Part shown: positions 38,269-51,714 of the stretch, in pieces
How the letters are laid out: each line of letters begins with the position of its first letter
How positions within the stretch are numbered: the first letter of the stretch is position 1
DNA from: Viscum album
Lineage: Eukaryota; Streptophyta; Magnoliopsida; Santalales; Viscaceae
DNA length: 64,000 nt
Direction of reading: 5' to 3'
NCBI GenBank assembly: GCA_963277665.1
Contig: OY728122.1
Span: 1,547,290,868-1,547,354,867 of the forward strand
Notes under the pieces: generated by a model
Databases searched by the model: none
What the model was told of the DNA's origin: nothing
Seen by the model: the letters and a program-made list of their open reading frames with translations, nothing else
Translations under genes and position numbers: made by a program

Positions 38269-39318
38269 AAAAGAGGGGGAATTTAATATTATTTAGGTTT
38301 TCGACGACACAGATTAAACTAATAAAAACCAAAAACAGAAAAATGGTTTTTGAAAATGGTTTTTTCCAATGTGCATTGGAAATCATTATTTTATAATTAC
38401 AATGGCCTAACATATTAAAATATAAGGCTCTCTAATGTGGAGTGGAGTCACACTCTCAAGGAAATAATTTTAAAATTTTAAAATGTTTTATAAGTATTGG
38501 AGGGTCCACTAAGGATTTATAAAATAAATAAATAAAAAAACTAAAATCACATTATTTTAAACTGTATTTAATATTATCCCAAAATTAGACTATCTTATAA
38601 TATTATAAAAAATTCAATGTTTTATAATTTCTACATCTTGATTCCAAAAATAATATTAATTTTATCTAAATAATTTTCTAAATTTTTGAATTTTTACACG
38701 TAAAACAAAAACATGCATTTTTTGAAAATTCATGGGTTTTGAAAGAAACACCTTTCAAACCATAATTAAAATTACAATGGTATTTAATAAAATTATATGA
38801 TAATTTAAATTTTATAAAAATTTATTTATTAATAAAATTTTATTGAAATATTAATTAATTTAAAAATCCATTAACTCATCAAAATTTATCTCTTAATTGA
38901 AAAATAACTAAAAATACTATTGGTGCTTTAAAAAATATTCACAAAGTAACAGTAATAAAAAAATTTATATTATTTATTCTATATAAAAATAATGAAAATA
39001 ATAAAAGTTTTAGGTTCTTAAAACCTTAGCCCTTATAAATCCATCTTAATACCTAATGGTAAGGTGTGTGATGGTAATAGACTCTTGGGGTGGCTTAGAT
39101 AACATTGCTCCGATGGTTATTCTCTATCAACATCCACATCTCCCATAGATGGTTTAGTTCAAGCTTAACATGTTGAAGCTAGGATTGCGCTTGGTCAAGA
39201 GAGAATACCAGTGACACCACCACTTCTCCATGCTCTGAAAAATGGGCTTCATATGGAGAAATTCTACAGGATGAGGCCATAACATCCTTTGTATGAGTAA
39301 ATTGGATTTTCTAAAGCC

Positions 39319-39335
39319 ATATATATATATATATA
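39319..39335. repeat. (AT)n microsatellite
   Basis: Short AT dinucleotide run inside the left LTR of element 2. The matching place in the right LTR (about 46,988) lacks it, so it grew after insertion. Confidence 0.8.
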
Positions 39336-39514
39336 CAAATAAGGTGATCTATGTTCAACAGTTATATTAGCAACAGTAACAATTCATAGTGATATTTTAA
39401 AATCCAAAAACAAAAAACAAAATATGTTTATTTGTTTTATATAACCACATTAAATAGTAATACATTCAATCATATCAAGAGGAATTTTCAATTGTAAATG
39501 TTTTTTCGTTATAA

Positions 39515-39524
39515 TTTCCCCCTT
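39515..39524 (-). other. Polypurine tract of element 2
   Basis: TTTCCCCCTT on the plus strand, right beside the inner edge of the 3' LTR; as read by the element it is AAGGGGGAAA. Confidence 0.75.
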
Positions 39525-40259
39525 AAAAAAATTACACCCTCAAAATTTATTCTTCTTACAATAAATTAGATGATAGTAACTCTACTTAATCTCTTCCTTT
39601 GATTCCCACATTTCATCACTAAACATGTAGTTTTTCTACAATAACATGTCATGGGGTATTTCCTTCTTCCGTAGCAAATTCTCTCTAATATCTAATATCT
39701 TCACTGGCTTCTCTTCATTAAAGAGGTCATTCCCTATTAGTACCACCTCTAGATTGAGTACATGTTATGGGTCATGTATGTACATTAACAAGTGTGATAC
39801 ATGGAATAATTCATGCACTTGATATTGGTTTGGGGGTGTTCTAGTTGATAGAAAAATGTTCCAATGCATTCAAGAATCTCAAATGGGACTATATAACTAG
39901 GACAAAGCATTCCCTTCTTCCCAAATCTCAAAAAACTCTTCCACGAAGGTATGTGCATCAATACCATGTCTCCAAAATCAAAATATAGGTCTCATTGATG
40001 ATTATTAGCACATCTGTTTTATCAACTATGAGTAGTTTTAATGTGATGCTAGATGCCTTGACCGTCTCTAACATTTTTTGAACCATTTCTTGGCCGTGGA
40101 GTATTTCCTCCCCAACTTCATCCAAAAATGATATAGTTCAACACCTATTTACATAAAGGGAAACATAAGGAGTCATTTGGATTCTTCAGTGGAAACTATT
40201 ATTGTAAGCGAACTCAAACACAAAAGTTGATTATCCCATCATCCTTTTAATGGTATAGA

Positions 40260-40790
40260 GCATATAATCTACATGTACTAAAGTGTTTGGATACTCCACT
40301 CAGATTGTCCATCAGTTTTAGGATGATAAGATGTATTGAATTTAATCTCAATATTCAGAGCATGTAGAAGACTTTTCCAGAACATTGAGGAGAATCTTGG
40401 ATATTTATTGGATACAATAGAGAGTGGTACTCCATGCAGCCGTAAAACATCTATTATATAAATATTTACCAGTTGATCCACTGGGAAATCATCTCTAATT
40501 GCAATGAAGCTTGTAGTCTTTGTAAGATGATGCACAACATCTCAAATATCATTGTTTCTATTGGATGTCTTTAGAAGTCTAGTGAAAAAGCCCATAGTGA
40601 TGTTCTCCCATTTACATCATGGTATGGGTAATGGTTGCATCATCCCCTAAGACATATGACTCTCATCCTTCTCTAACTAACATGTTGGATTGTTGATGCA
40701 TACTCAATGATATCCTTCTTCATCTTATCCCACCAATAATTCTCTTAGAGATCACGATTAATTATGGTGATTCCATGGTGAATAGTTAAA
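40260..40790 (-). pseudogene. pol: Integrase remnant of element 2
   Basis: The 85-codon open piece at 40,278-40,535 holds VPLSIVSNKYPR, FWKSLLHALN and YHPKTDGQSEWSIQTL, the second half of a gypsy integrase core. The catalytic Asp of the SIVSD motif is Asn here, while the Glu of DGQSE is kept. Upstream, about 40,700-40,740, WWDKMKKDI marks the zinc-finger region, with its Cys pair lost. It cannot be active. Confidence 0.85.
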
Positions 40791-40799
40791 TATGAAATA

Positions 40800-41700
40800 T
40801 GCTGATCATCAAAAATTTCATTCATTAACTCTAGATTTCATGGAAGACACAGTCAGGACACAAATCTCACAATTCCTTCTTCATTAACTTTGATCTCTGA
40901 GGATTTCCATTTTCAAATAGTTTCCACATTCTTCTAAATTCTAACATCATCCTTTTGAGCATCCATTATCCTTTCTAAAATATAAGGTAGTGAAATCATT
41001 TGTGAAAGGATTTATGATGTTCCCTTCATTATGATTCCCATGTCAATCTTAATCAATTATATGAATATTGGATCCATTTCAATTCTCATAAATGATAGAA
41101 TCATTGGGTAATTTATACTTATAGCATCATCCACCCTGTTTTCTTTCACCAGGTGGTAATGGATTGTGAATTCATAGTCATTGATCTACTATAACCATCC
41201 TCATTGTAAAATATTCAACTCTTTCTATGGGAATATGTTGTTAAGTCTTTTCTAATAAGTATATATTTCACACTTCTCCGAAAAAAGATAATGTCTCTAA
41301 ATTTTCAAAGTGAAGATTATTGCATCCTACTCTAGATCTTGTGTTGGAAAGTTTTCCTTATGAACATTCAATTTCCTTGATTCATTGCCAATAAATTAGT
41401 TATTTTGCATCAACACTCCTCCTAGGTCCTTCTTCGAATCATCACTGAATACCACATAATGTTATCCACTTATGGGTAGTGTGAGAATGAGCATAGTGAT
41501 AAGACTCCTTTTTAATTATTTTAAGATCTCTTTTCATTCATCACTCCAAGAAAACATGACTCCCTTCTATGTTATCATGGTAAGAGGGTTTTATAATCAT
41601 GATAAATTTCATAAAAATCGATGATAATATCATGCTAACCCCTGGAATCTATGAATATATATCAAGGATGCAGGCCTCTCCTATCCCTCAATTGAAGATT
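40800..41700 (-). pseudogene. Probable RNase H and RT connection of element 2
   Basis: By position this stretch should hold RNase H. I see only short coding-like fragments and no clear catalytic Asp motif, so the assignment rests on order alone. Confidence 0.35.
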
Positions 41701-42260
41701 TCATGGAGGGGACAATTGTTATCCCAAATATTTTGATGATATGTCCCATGAATGAAACCTATTCCAAATAGAACCCTCACATTCTATACATTACATAGAG
41801 CTTCTCCGTTCAGATGTCCTCTAGTGTGATGCATAAATTATCCTCATCCTAATCCTTGGTTTCAGAGTATATTAAAATATCTTCTTTAAAGACTACCAAG
41901 TTTTTTTTAGGAAATATCTAAAGGCAATATTCATCAAGTCCATGAAGATTTCCGGAGCACTAGTGAATCAAAAACGAATTTTTATGAAATCATATTTTCT
42001 GTACATTGTAAAAAATAAATCATTGGGATATCCTACTTCTTCACTCATACATGGTAATATTTTGACCGCAAATCCACATTGGAGAGTTATTGGGCTCTAC
42101 TTAGCTCATCAAACATGTAATTAATTCATGGAAGAGGATCCGTTTTCTATATCATGAATTTTGGAGCTCACGATAATCAATAAAAAGGGTCATTGGCCCT
42201 TCCTTCTTCTTGACAAAGTGGACTGGTTCCCCCATGATGACACACTAGGGCATATTAAAA
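41700..42260 (-). pseudogene. pol: Reverse transcriptase remnant of element 2
   Basis: The translation GEPVHFVKKKEGPM and FIDYRELQ near 42,160-42,236 is the N-terminal RT region. SAPEIFMDLMN near 41,925-41,962 is the segment just before the catalytic YVDD box. The box itself is ruined by stops and frameshifts (about 41,870-41,910). The piece shows the same domain order as element 1 in the opposite orientation. Confidence 0.85.
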
Positions 42261-42589
42261 CATTATCCATATTATCCTATAGTTTCTTGTCAATCTTCTC
42301 ATCCTCCACAATAGAAATTCTATATATAGTCTTTGATATTTTCAATGCCGCATGTGTATTATCAATTGAGAGATAATCATCTCTTTTAAGAGGATGTCTA
42401 GGCATTTCTTCAAGAAACACATTACAAAATTCCCTCACAATAGGCCTTTCGTCAAGGATGGTTGATTCATAGACTCAATACTCTATGAAATATATGTGTT
42501 CTCATAGGGAATTAATATCCACACTAGGGACGTTGGTGAAAAAGAAGATATACCCTCCTCCTTGAACTTATATTGAATAAGGGGGTGGA

Positions 42590-42960
42590 ATCTCCATATA
42601 GATAGTTATTCCCCACCCATGAAAATTTATGTTGGATATATATAAGGAAATCCTATCCATGCCAAGAATTGAATCAAATTACACTAGAGGGTGTATGATG
42701 AGGTTCTCTTAGAATTTCAATCCACAAATTATGATATGGTGGACTTATATTCATGGGATGTAAGGATTTCCCCATTCTCCATACTCAACGACATATTTAC
42801 TTCCATGATTTGTGGTGGTGTTGGGATTATTCTACTAACAATTTATGATAAAAGATAATGTGTAGATGGAAAATCAAAATATATGTTTGATATTATTGAA
42901 TGAATAACTGGAGTACTAGTAACCACTTCATTTTTTTGGTTCACATTGGTGGTAATAAAG
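42590..42960 (-). pseudogene. pol: Protease remnant of element 2
   Basis: ILGMDR at 42,652-42,669 followed by ISLYI matches the C-terminal segment of gypsy proteases (ILGMDWL). The active-site triad upstream was not recognised. Confidence 0.65.
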
Positions 42961-43399
42961 GAAAAATCTCTCTCTTGATGGCTTGGAGGTTGTTGGATGC
43001 CTCTGAAAACCATTGTCTTAGGGAACTGGTTTGAAAAGGTCCCTAGTTATTTGTATTTGATGCAATGAATAGTGAATTGAGTGTGGAACAGATTGTCCCT
43101 CAACTCTATCACAGCTGTTTATTTTTCTTGTCGTTAATTAATAGTCACGTTCCCTTCTCTTCCACACCTAATTCATTTCCTCATCCCATTTAGGCCATTT
43201 ATGGTGTGCTTCTATCCACACCTTTGGCATGTTTAGTGATGGATTTTCATAGAACTATTGGATATATCCATCAGAAGAGTAGAATTAAATTCCACCTTAC
43301 ATTTATTATACACTTGATACCCATGAGATTATCCTATCACCATTTCGACTTTGAGTGCACATCTAACAATTTCCTCATAGCAGTTGATGTCCTGGATAT

Positions 43400-44000
43400 C
43401 TATGGCTATTCATAGGATAGGTTTTATCCCACCAAAGAAGTGGCCAACCATGCATTCAGGGGTAACAACAATGCCGGAGGCATATCATGCATGCCTCGTG
43501 ATGGTTTCCTCATACGAAGTGATGGATTAATTATCTTCTTGCTTGAGGGAAAGGAAGACCTTTTCTATCATAAATCGTATTGTGTGAGGAAAATATTTAT
43601 TGAAAACCATTTTCCAGAAATCCTTTAATTCAAATGCCTCGATCACCTCTTCAAGATCCATATTTTTTATCAATGTCTACCATTGATCTGATTCATCCTC
43701 TATAAAATAAGATACAAGTAGTACCTACTCTTGGTCGGAACATATAATTATTGATAAGATCATCTCATTGTTGTTGATCCATTTTTCATTGTTTTTGGGA
43801 TCAGATGATCTATTAAAATTTTGAGTCCTTTGACTCATGAAGCACCTAATTTCATATTTTTCATTCTTAGGTGGGACTGAGTGTTCCACTTGAACTATGA
43901 TTCTATTCCAAACATGAGTTAACTGAGAGAGTATCGTGACAATGATTCGAGTTCCCACTCCCATCAGATTGGGCATCTCAGTACAACTGTCATAAAATTT
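43400..44000 (-). pseudogene. gag: gag remnant of element 2
   Basis: The open piece 43,725-43,976 contains FMSQRTQNFNRSSDP and EKWINNNEMI, the pattern F..G.DP..AE.WI..ME at the start of the gag core. Coding-like fragments in shifted frames continue left to about 43,400. No zinc knuckle is clear. Confidence 0.65.
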
Positions 44001-44523
44001 TCTTTGAATAGATCGTTATCCCAAGTCCTCTTTTTACTGGACATTGTCTAGAATAAATGAAATTTAGGGGTTACACATAAATGGGAATGCAATGACAAAA
44101 ATGGATAACTTATAAATTACATTTATTTCCTTCACTTATCGTGGTTATCAATGGTCTACTTTCCACTATATATTCATAGGGGAATTTTTCTAATTACCCT
44201 ACTAATGTTTCATAATAAGATTATAAATTTTCCAATGAATATCCCCCAGTAGTTTGGTTTCGAATAGTGCATCAAGGCCAAATTTTGTGCACCAGTTCCC
44301 ATTCGAGTCTAGCTTAAAATGGTTTTCTTCAGGTTTTACCACTAGATATATTTGTGCGAGAGCCACCTCTACCTACTTGTGTCCAAATAGTGATGTATTT
44401 TCTTCACAAACCACTTAATCGATACTCACAAAAATTTAGGGATCATTTTATTATAATTAGTCTTATCCTTGAGGCTTCCACTAGGGTTTTCTAATCCTAA
44501 TCACAAAAATTAGAAAACCTATC

Positions 44524-44534
44524 CTCTAATACCA
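44524..44534 (-). other. Primer binding site of element 2
   Basis: Plus-strand CTCTAATACCA is the complement of TGGTATTAGAG, one change from the initiator Met tRNA complement TGGTATCAGAG (C to T). It lies five bases from the LTR edge. Confidence 0.8.
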
Positions 44535-45836
44535 ACTATAAAAACCATTCTCTTTATTACAGATTTAAAAATGATTTATTACATAAACATTATTTTAATT
44601 AAACCGAGATAATCAAGATGATTATTGTATTAGGGGATTAGGAACATTATATAACAACATAGAACATAAATCACAACATCTTTATTAAAATCTTGTTTTA
44701 CATGACCACAACATTCGTTCGTACGTACCATTGCGTGGGATAACCTGAGGACATGCATTAGAAAAGGGAGTGCTATGAAACCCAGTAAGGGAGTATGCAA
44801 GGAAAAAATGATGAATACAATACATGTTAGGTAATATTCATATAAATGTATCATAATAAAAAATAAACATAAAGGCATGATATAACATGATTATCAGAAC
44901 ATAGAAATGTGGCAACAACATTTAACATTATATTAGAATTATCCAAGGATCATTGAAAAACATGCCTGAGTAAACCCTCATTGAACATGAAATAACATGA
45001 TTAATCCCTCATATCAATTGAATTTTCATAATAATAATATTTATGCAATGCATTGGAGTGCTATCAGAATGCACCCTTCTTAATCATTTCATTTCATGCA
45101 TAAGTGTGTCACATAGATCATACAACATGGATTCATTAAACGTCATAATATATTACATGAAAAAGTGATTTGGAATACATAAATGTAAGTCCAAAATTTA
45201 ATTTTACATGTTCCAAATGGTTAATACTCTTGATAGAGGAATGGCTAAGGTATTCACTTACATGATGATTTTAGCATTTGAATGTTTTGTGTAACTTCAG
45301 TAACATAATGATGCCAAATAGAAATCGTAAAATGGTTTGATGAGAGAGAAAGGGTTATCGTATCATTTTTACATGTAATGGAAAGAAATGGGGTCATGGG
45401 AAATAATATCACAACATACTTAATGGAATTTAGATGTATAATATTATATAATTTCTTGATCGTAAATGAGGTGATTTAAATCCCTTATGAAATTTCGGCA
45501 TGGTATCCAGTGTACATGGGAGTTATTAATGAGAGAGAAAGGGGTATCATATCATTCCAAAATAAGGATGGAAGTATAGGGGAGGTTATAAATCCTAACC
45601 CAACATTTTTAATTGAAAATAAAATGGCCAAAAAATATAAGGAAACTTGGACCTAAATAAATAAGGAAGGAAAGTGAGGATCCCTTATAAGGAAGTGTGA
45701 TCCCAAAAGCATAGGAGAGGCTTGATAATAGATTCTGAGGGATCATGGTGATCCTTTTGAGGATTAAAGGGAAATTATAGATGAGTAGGGACGTTCTCCA
45801 AGGGGTTTTAGTGAAGATATGTTGGATCTTGGGTGT

Positions 45837-45846
45837 GTTTATATAG
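45837..45846 (-). promoter_or_regulatory. TATA box in the 5' LTR of element 2
   Basis: CCTATATAAAC on the minus strand, matching the copy at 38,259-38,268. This is the promoter copy that would have driven the element. Confidence 0.65.
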
Positions 45847-46682
45847 GAAAAGAGAGGGAATTCTTTATTATATAGGTTATGGACACCACAAATTAAACTA
45901 ATCAATAAAACAAACAAACCCATATGTTTTCACATTTTTTTTACAAATGGGTAGTGAAAATAATTATTTTATATGACCAATGGTCTAAATTCTTGAAATT
46001 TTAGGCTTTCATAGATGGAGGGAGTCACACTTTTAAGGAAATCACACTAAAATGTTGAAATGTTTTATAAGTCTTGGAGGGTCCAGTAGGACTTTTTAAA
46101 ATAAATAAAATGCACTTAAAATTATAGTATTTTAAATTTAAAACATATATTGGATGAAAGTACCAATTATAGAATTTTATATATCATTATTGGGTCATTA
46201 TGATTTCATAAAATACAATACATCTTTAAATGATATTTAATTTTTACCCAAAAATAAGACTATCTCAAAAAAATATTAAAATTTTAGTATTGGATAATTT
46301 TGACATCTAATTCAAAAAATAAAATTTATTTTTTGTAAATAATTTTTTGAATAATTTAATTTTTTACTTATAAAATAAATACAAAAATTTATTAAAAATT
46401 CATGTTTTTTGACTAAAATAGCATTCAACCATTAATAAAAATTACAATAATATTCATGAAAATAATACGATAATTTATATTTAATAAAAAGTTATTTTGT
46501 AAAAATATATTATTAAAGTATTATTTAATTTATAAATCCATTAATTCATCCACATATATCTCATAATTGAATACTAACTAAAAATACTATTTGTTATTAA
46601 AAAACTATTTATAAAGTAACAATAATAAAATGAATGTATATTTTTTATCCTATATAGAAATAATGCACAAAATTATAGTGTT

Positions 46683-46703
46683 GGGGTCTTGTTAAAAGAC
46701 CCC
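46683..46703. repeat. 8-bp GC-rich hairpin in element 2 LTR
   Basis: GGGGTCTT at 46,683-46,690 pairs with AAGACCCC at 46,696-46,703 with a five-base loop. The left LTR has a worn match near 39,010-39,030. Confidence 0.7.
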
Positions 46704-49481
46704 TTTTAGAACTCTCATAGGACCTATGTGTATGGTGTGTGATGGTGACTGACTCTTGGGGTGGCTCAGATAACATTTCTTGGGTGGTAATCTCTATCAA
46801 CAACCACTTCCCCGTTATGTGGTTCCAATTACTCTTGACGTGCTGATGATTATCTTGGGATTGGTCATGAGTGAATCCCAGTGAAGCCACCTCATTTCCG
46901 AGCTTTGAAAAATTGAATTTGTATAGATAAATTCTATTGGATGATGGCATTTCTTCCATTGTCTATGTAAATTGAGTTTTTTAAATCAATATATTTATAC
47001 AAATCATGTGTTCACTATTCGAAAACTATATTATCAAATGTAACAATTCATAATGGTATTTTAAAACCCAAAAAACATATAACAAAATATTTTCATATTA
47101 TTGGTATAACAATTTTACATAATAATAAATTTAATCAAATCAAGTGTAATTTTCATTATTAAATGTTTGGGTCATTACATTCACGAAGAATATCGTACCA
47201 CTTAGAAAGCAATTTAAATGTATTCTTCATGAAATTAATGTTCATAAAATGAAAAATTAAATAACATTAAGAGAAATAGATTCACGATTTTATAGACCAT
47301 ATATATGTATACATACACTACACAAAATATGTAGTGGTGAATAAGGAAAATATCACTGAAACAAAGGTGAGATGAGAAATCCCTTACCTTATGTCCGAAA
47401 GTGTTCTACACATGATGATAAAGTCCTAAATAATAAAATTAGATTACATAATAATTTAAATCAAAACACTTTAAAAATTTTTTTTATTTATTTTAATTTT
47501 ATTATTTTCATTTATGACATTTTTATGAGTTATGGGATACAATTTAATCATTTTGGAGCTTTTGTTTCCTTGGTTTTCATGATCGATTTAAATGTATAAG
47601 TGTGTGAATGTTCAAGTAAAATGGAATTGATACATATAATCGATGTTATAAGTTATTAATTATCATTAATAAAATTAATTGGTCAGATAATTCATTTTAT
47701 TATTTTGGTTGAGGATGAATCATTATATAAGAGGATATTGATAATCATTTAGATTATTTTGGTGATTTTTCGATCATCACAAACTGGTTTTGTTTTATAA
47801 ATTATCATTATCTATATATAACTGTTCATTAACATTTAGCATGATGTAATAAATATATTATATTTTTTATCCATATCATTATTTTATGACCATCTTTGAA
47901 GGCATTAATGGAAAATTAAAATCGATCATCCTTGATATCGGTAAATTGACCAATCTCAGGAGATGATTTCATTTTAGAATAAATAAGAGAGAAAACGTAT
48001 TTTGATGATGGATAATCCATTAAAAAGATAAAATTATGTTATTAAATGATAAATATGTTTTCATTTATCTTTTCACATTGGAGGTAATGGAAGGATATGG
48101 AATGAAACGAAATTGAAATGAAAATAGTGGAAATGAAAGGGGATTTTTACATAATAAATTTATCTTCTTGAGAACCTCCTTAACGGGATTGGTTTTGGTA
48201 TAATTATGAGAAAAAAGGATCATGGATGTGGTTGAGGGTCTTTAGAATATAATTGGGCACAAATAATAGAAGGTTAAAATCTAGGAAGGTGTGAGGAGAG
48301 GGGTGGTATTTACAGTTAAGGAGATGAGTTTTTTTGTATATTTTATTCATTTGTTTATTATTTGGGCTCAAAATAAGAATAGTGTTTAAATTTTTGGAAT
48401 AATTAAATTTAATATTTAATGGGATTTCATTAAAACATGGATTACATCATCTATTAATCAATTAATAGTTTATTTTACTTAAAATGTATATATATAGTAA
48501 ATTATTGTATTTCACTATTCAAAAAAATCAACTTTTTTAGAAAAACTTCAAAAATTCACCCTAAACTTTTTATGAATTTTAGAAGTCAAAAATGAAAACA
48601 AAATTTGTATTTTTTTTTCAAAATATGATAAATTAAAATTTTATTTAAAATATTCAATTATTAGATGATTATTGATTTTAATATTATAATTACTTTTATG
48701 ACACCTAGAAAATTAAATTAATACCTCATTGATTATTTATAAAATCATAAGAATGAAAATATTAATTTATTAATATATTTTCTGAAAAAAATATCATTTT
48801 TTATAATTTTATTAATTTTAAAATTTCAAATAATCTTTTATATTTCTCAAAATACCAATAATTAATTAATTATTTATAAAAAATTAATTTATATATACCT
48901 CAATATAAATTTACTATACATTTATTCATGATTTTCCTTAATTTTATTTATTATTTCAAAGGTAATGTTTCTATTATATTATTCATATAAATTTTCCTAA
49001 TGGTCACATTAGTATTGCAATGTTAAATTTACTGTTAATCAAAAATAGATGTTTTCAGAAAAAAACTAAATTTTAACCAAATAAAAAGGTGATATTATGA
49101 TTTCAAATACAATGTTTATTTATAAAAATTTAATTTATATAATTTTGAAAATTTACAGTTAAAACATGTTCTCTATTAAAAGGTGGATAAATAATTTTTT
49201 TAAAAATACAACATCTTATATATAATATTAGATTTATTTATATATTATTCCTATAAATTTTTTTTATGAATTTCAAATCATTTGGTTAAATATAGAATAT
49301 ATAGATTTAATTAATATTATTCATGACATATTATTTAATGGCTATGATATAATTGTCTTTTTAAAATAATGATATTTAATTTTATATCATGAATTTTTTA
49401 TGCATGTTGTTCAGTGAAACCTATTATATTGAAGAAATTAAATTTTAAAAACCACATAATATAAAATATTGGGGCTTCACA

Positions 49482-49495
49482 TTATCCTCTCCTTC
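49482..49495 (-). other. Probable polypurine tract of element 3
   Basis: TTATCCTCTCCTTC next to the inner edge of the left LTR; read on the minus strand it is GAAGGAGAGGATAA. Confidence 0.5.
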
Positions 49496-51702
49496 AATTA
49501 ATTATGTCATCGCAATTTGAGATTTTACTTTGAAAAAACCAAAGGTCGATACTTCAAAATTCCATTTTTTGAAACTGACATCGGATGTATGATTAATAAA
49601 ATATCATCTTAATAATATTGAAAGTTAAAATTTAGAAGTTACCATAAAACTAGATTTTTAAATTGGAAAAACGTTTTGGGAAGTTAATTTATAGACTTTT
49701 ATTAATAATCTAACCATAAATTGTTTTTATAGAGAATGATAGAGAACATGGTCATTAAAATGTTAACCATTAAAAATCTATAAATTTAGCAATAGCTAAA
49801 AGACCTTTGATTTATCATAATACTAAATAGATAATTTTTTCCTGAAAAATTATATTTTCTAGAGTTGAGGGATTCTTTTAATATTCATATTATCACCAAA
49901 TAAAATATACATACATTATTACTTTCAATGTCAAAAGAATAATTTTACCCTTTGGATGGGATTTTATCTGTTATCATTACATCCGTTACACCTATAAATG
50001 GATGTTAATGAAGAATTTTTCATGGATTATGCACTTTAAAAGAATCATATGGTCCTTAAGTCAGTCCTCCTGCCATAAAATGATTAATATATCTAAAAAT
50101 ATATGCACATGAAATCACATTTTATAAATCATATATTAATATTAATCCTTAATATATTTATTCCATTCCAAAAGTAGTTAATTGTAAGACTCATCAAAAA
50201 TATGTCTATCCAAATTCAATTACAAAAATATTAAAAGGATGGTCACGAAATTTATGAAATCAAATTAATAAAAAAATCAAAAATATATTTGCTCTTATTT
50301 CCATATAAAAAAAATATGAATACCTTAAACTCCATTAAACAATTATGAAATAGGAATTCTTTGAGGAGTAATGTCCTTAAATCGAGACATGTAATAATTT
50401 CTAAAAATAATAAACAATCATATCACTAACCACCTTTATGGTAACCAAAACTATCTCTTTATGATCTATTTATTATTATCTCCACATCAAAGAATGTATT
50501 TAGGGTTATATTTTTCATGAAGATTAACAATCTACATAATCAATTCTATTGATTTACAATGTTAATAATCAAATTCTTTAAATTCATTAATGAATAAGTA
50601 CTATAGTACGGTCCTTATATATTTCTTCATTATTATAACCCAAAAAATATTGATAAAATACTGAAAAAGCATAATTTTTTAATAAACAAATAGGCATAAT
50701 AATCAATCCTCGTTATCTTTGGTAGTATCAAAACCATGAACATGAACCATTATCAACTTTTGTTATATATTCATTTGATAGTGGAGACATTTATTTTCAT
50801 ATTGTACCATCTCCTCACAGTATAAGAAAATCACATTGGAAACCTTTTTATTACCCTTCACATCCAACGAACAGTTTCCATTCTCTCAACAATTGTAGAA
50901 AACTCATTTTCTTTTAAAGAAATTATCAGTATGTTTCTATCCACAATTATTACATATGGGAAAATAATTATTTATCATCATCCATTTATCCATCATTTGA
51001 TCATTCATCCTCTTCTTCTCTTACATCCATTCAAATTCATAAAAAAAGAGAATCATTTCTCTATAAAGAGAGAACATGACATTATATCCTCATTTGGTAA
51101 GACATTTTGGGTGATATGTTCCATTTAAAATATTAGTATAAGATCATAAAATATATGATCATTATTACAATTTAGTTCATGTTCATTAAAAAGGTTATCA
51201 TTCCTTATGTTAGGTTACATTTTAATAAAATGGAAGAGATAATATTATTTTATGAATAATTATACATATCCTCAAACTAGAAAAACACATAACAAAAATT
51301 TAAAATTTATTCATATCTAATCTCATAATCATATACATGGTTTCTTTTAGGAAAATATTACATTTAAATCCTCCATAATTTTATATAAAGTATATATTTG
51401 TTACCCCAATCACATCCTATGTGAGTTTCAAACTAGGAGCACAGTAAATCCCATTGACAGGTTTTGGATACCATGAGTCAGGCTCAAGAAACCTTGTTAG
51501 AGTTATTACCCCTAGGAATATATGTTCAAAAAACACATCCACTTGTATTATCGAGACATGGATGTATTTCATGGAATTCCCATATAATCACAACCAAAAA
51601 AATTCCATGTCATTATTCTAAGAATACACTCAAAGTCTATCTCTATATTATGTTTCCTAATCTTCTTTTTATAAATCTAGTTTCCACGGTTTCTAATAAA
51701 CA
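49482..51702 (-). other. Short internal region of element 3
   Basis: Only about 2.2 kb separates the two LTRs. I could not recognise gag, RT or integrase motifs on either strand. Either the inside suffered a large deletion or the element was non-autonomous. The open frame at 51,464-51,709 has no family features. Confidence 0.45.
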
Positions 51703-51714
51703 TTCTTGATGCCA
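51703..51714 (-). other. Probable primer binding site of element 3
   Basis: Plus strand TTCTTGATGCCA is the complement of TGGCATCAAGAA, which differs by two changes from the initiator Met tRNA complement over its first eleven bases. Its layout (CCAACTATAACAAACC) copies that of element 2 (CCAACTATAAAAACC), which supports the reading. Confidence 0.6.

Larger units (their letters stand above)
36985..39514 (-). repeat. 3' LTR of element 2 (left copy)
   Basis: About 2.53 kb. On the plus strand it begins TGACAACCC and ends CGTTATAA, where the other copy ends TCATTACA. Shared landmarks with the right copy include CACCCTTCTTAATCATTTCATTTCATG (37,496 and 45,073 areas), a TATA box, and ACTCTTGGGGTGGCT near 39,085 and 46,752. 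By eye the two copies differ by well over ten percent with many indels. Confidence 0.85.
36985..47179 (-). mobile_element. Element 2: Ty3/gypsy LTR retrotransposon, strongly decayed
   Basis: A 10.2 kb element on the minus strand. Reading right to left: 5' LTR (44,539-47,179), primer site, gag fragments, protease end, RT, integrase, polypurine tract and 3' LTR (36,985-39,514). The RT-before-integrase order shows gypsy type. No target duplication is visible: TGGTA on the left, TTCAC on the right. The flanks on both sides match one uninterrupted stretch of 52.6-53.5 kb, which shows where it inserted. Frameshifts and stops are far denser than in element 1, so it is probably older. Confidence 0.85.
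44539..47179 (-). repeat. 5' LTR of element 2 (right copy)
   Basis: About 2.64 kb. On the plus strand it begins TAAAAACC (TG changed to TA) and ends GGGTCATTACA, so as read by the element it starts TGTAATGACCC. It has the conserved TATA box and the ACTCTTGGGGTGGCT block. Confidence 0.85.
35905..49481 (-). repeat. Left LTR (3' LTR) of element 3, split by element 2
   Basis: The block starts TGTAGTGCCC and ends GGGGCTTCACA, followed by TTATCCTCTCCTTC, which is a polypurine tract read on the minus strand. Without element 2 (36,985-47,179) it is about 3.4 kb. Its start aligns with 51,719 onward: TAGTATCATATAG here against AAGTATCATGGAG there, then a long patchy match. 36,340-36,965 matches 52,640-53,250 (ATTGTAAAGATAGA-like ends), and 47,300-47,430 matches 53,400-53,530, including CCCTTACCTTATGT. 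The right-hand 2 kb (47.43-49.48 kb) has no clear partner, so this length is less certain than the left edge. Confidence 0.6.

Noticed and set aside
38015..38413. Open frame with a relative at 45,609-45,923, suggesting a conserved small protein
   Set aside because: Both lie at the same place in the two LTRs of element 2, downstream of the TATA box. Their likeness is LTR homology; indels shift the frame between them.
36980..47184. A target duplication for element 2
   Set aside because: TGGTA and TTCAC do not match. The duplication has decayed or an LTR edge is off by a few bases.
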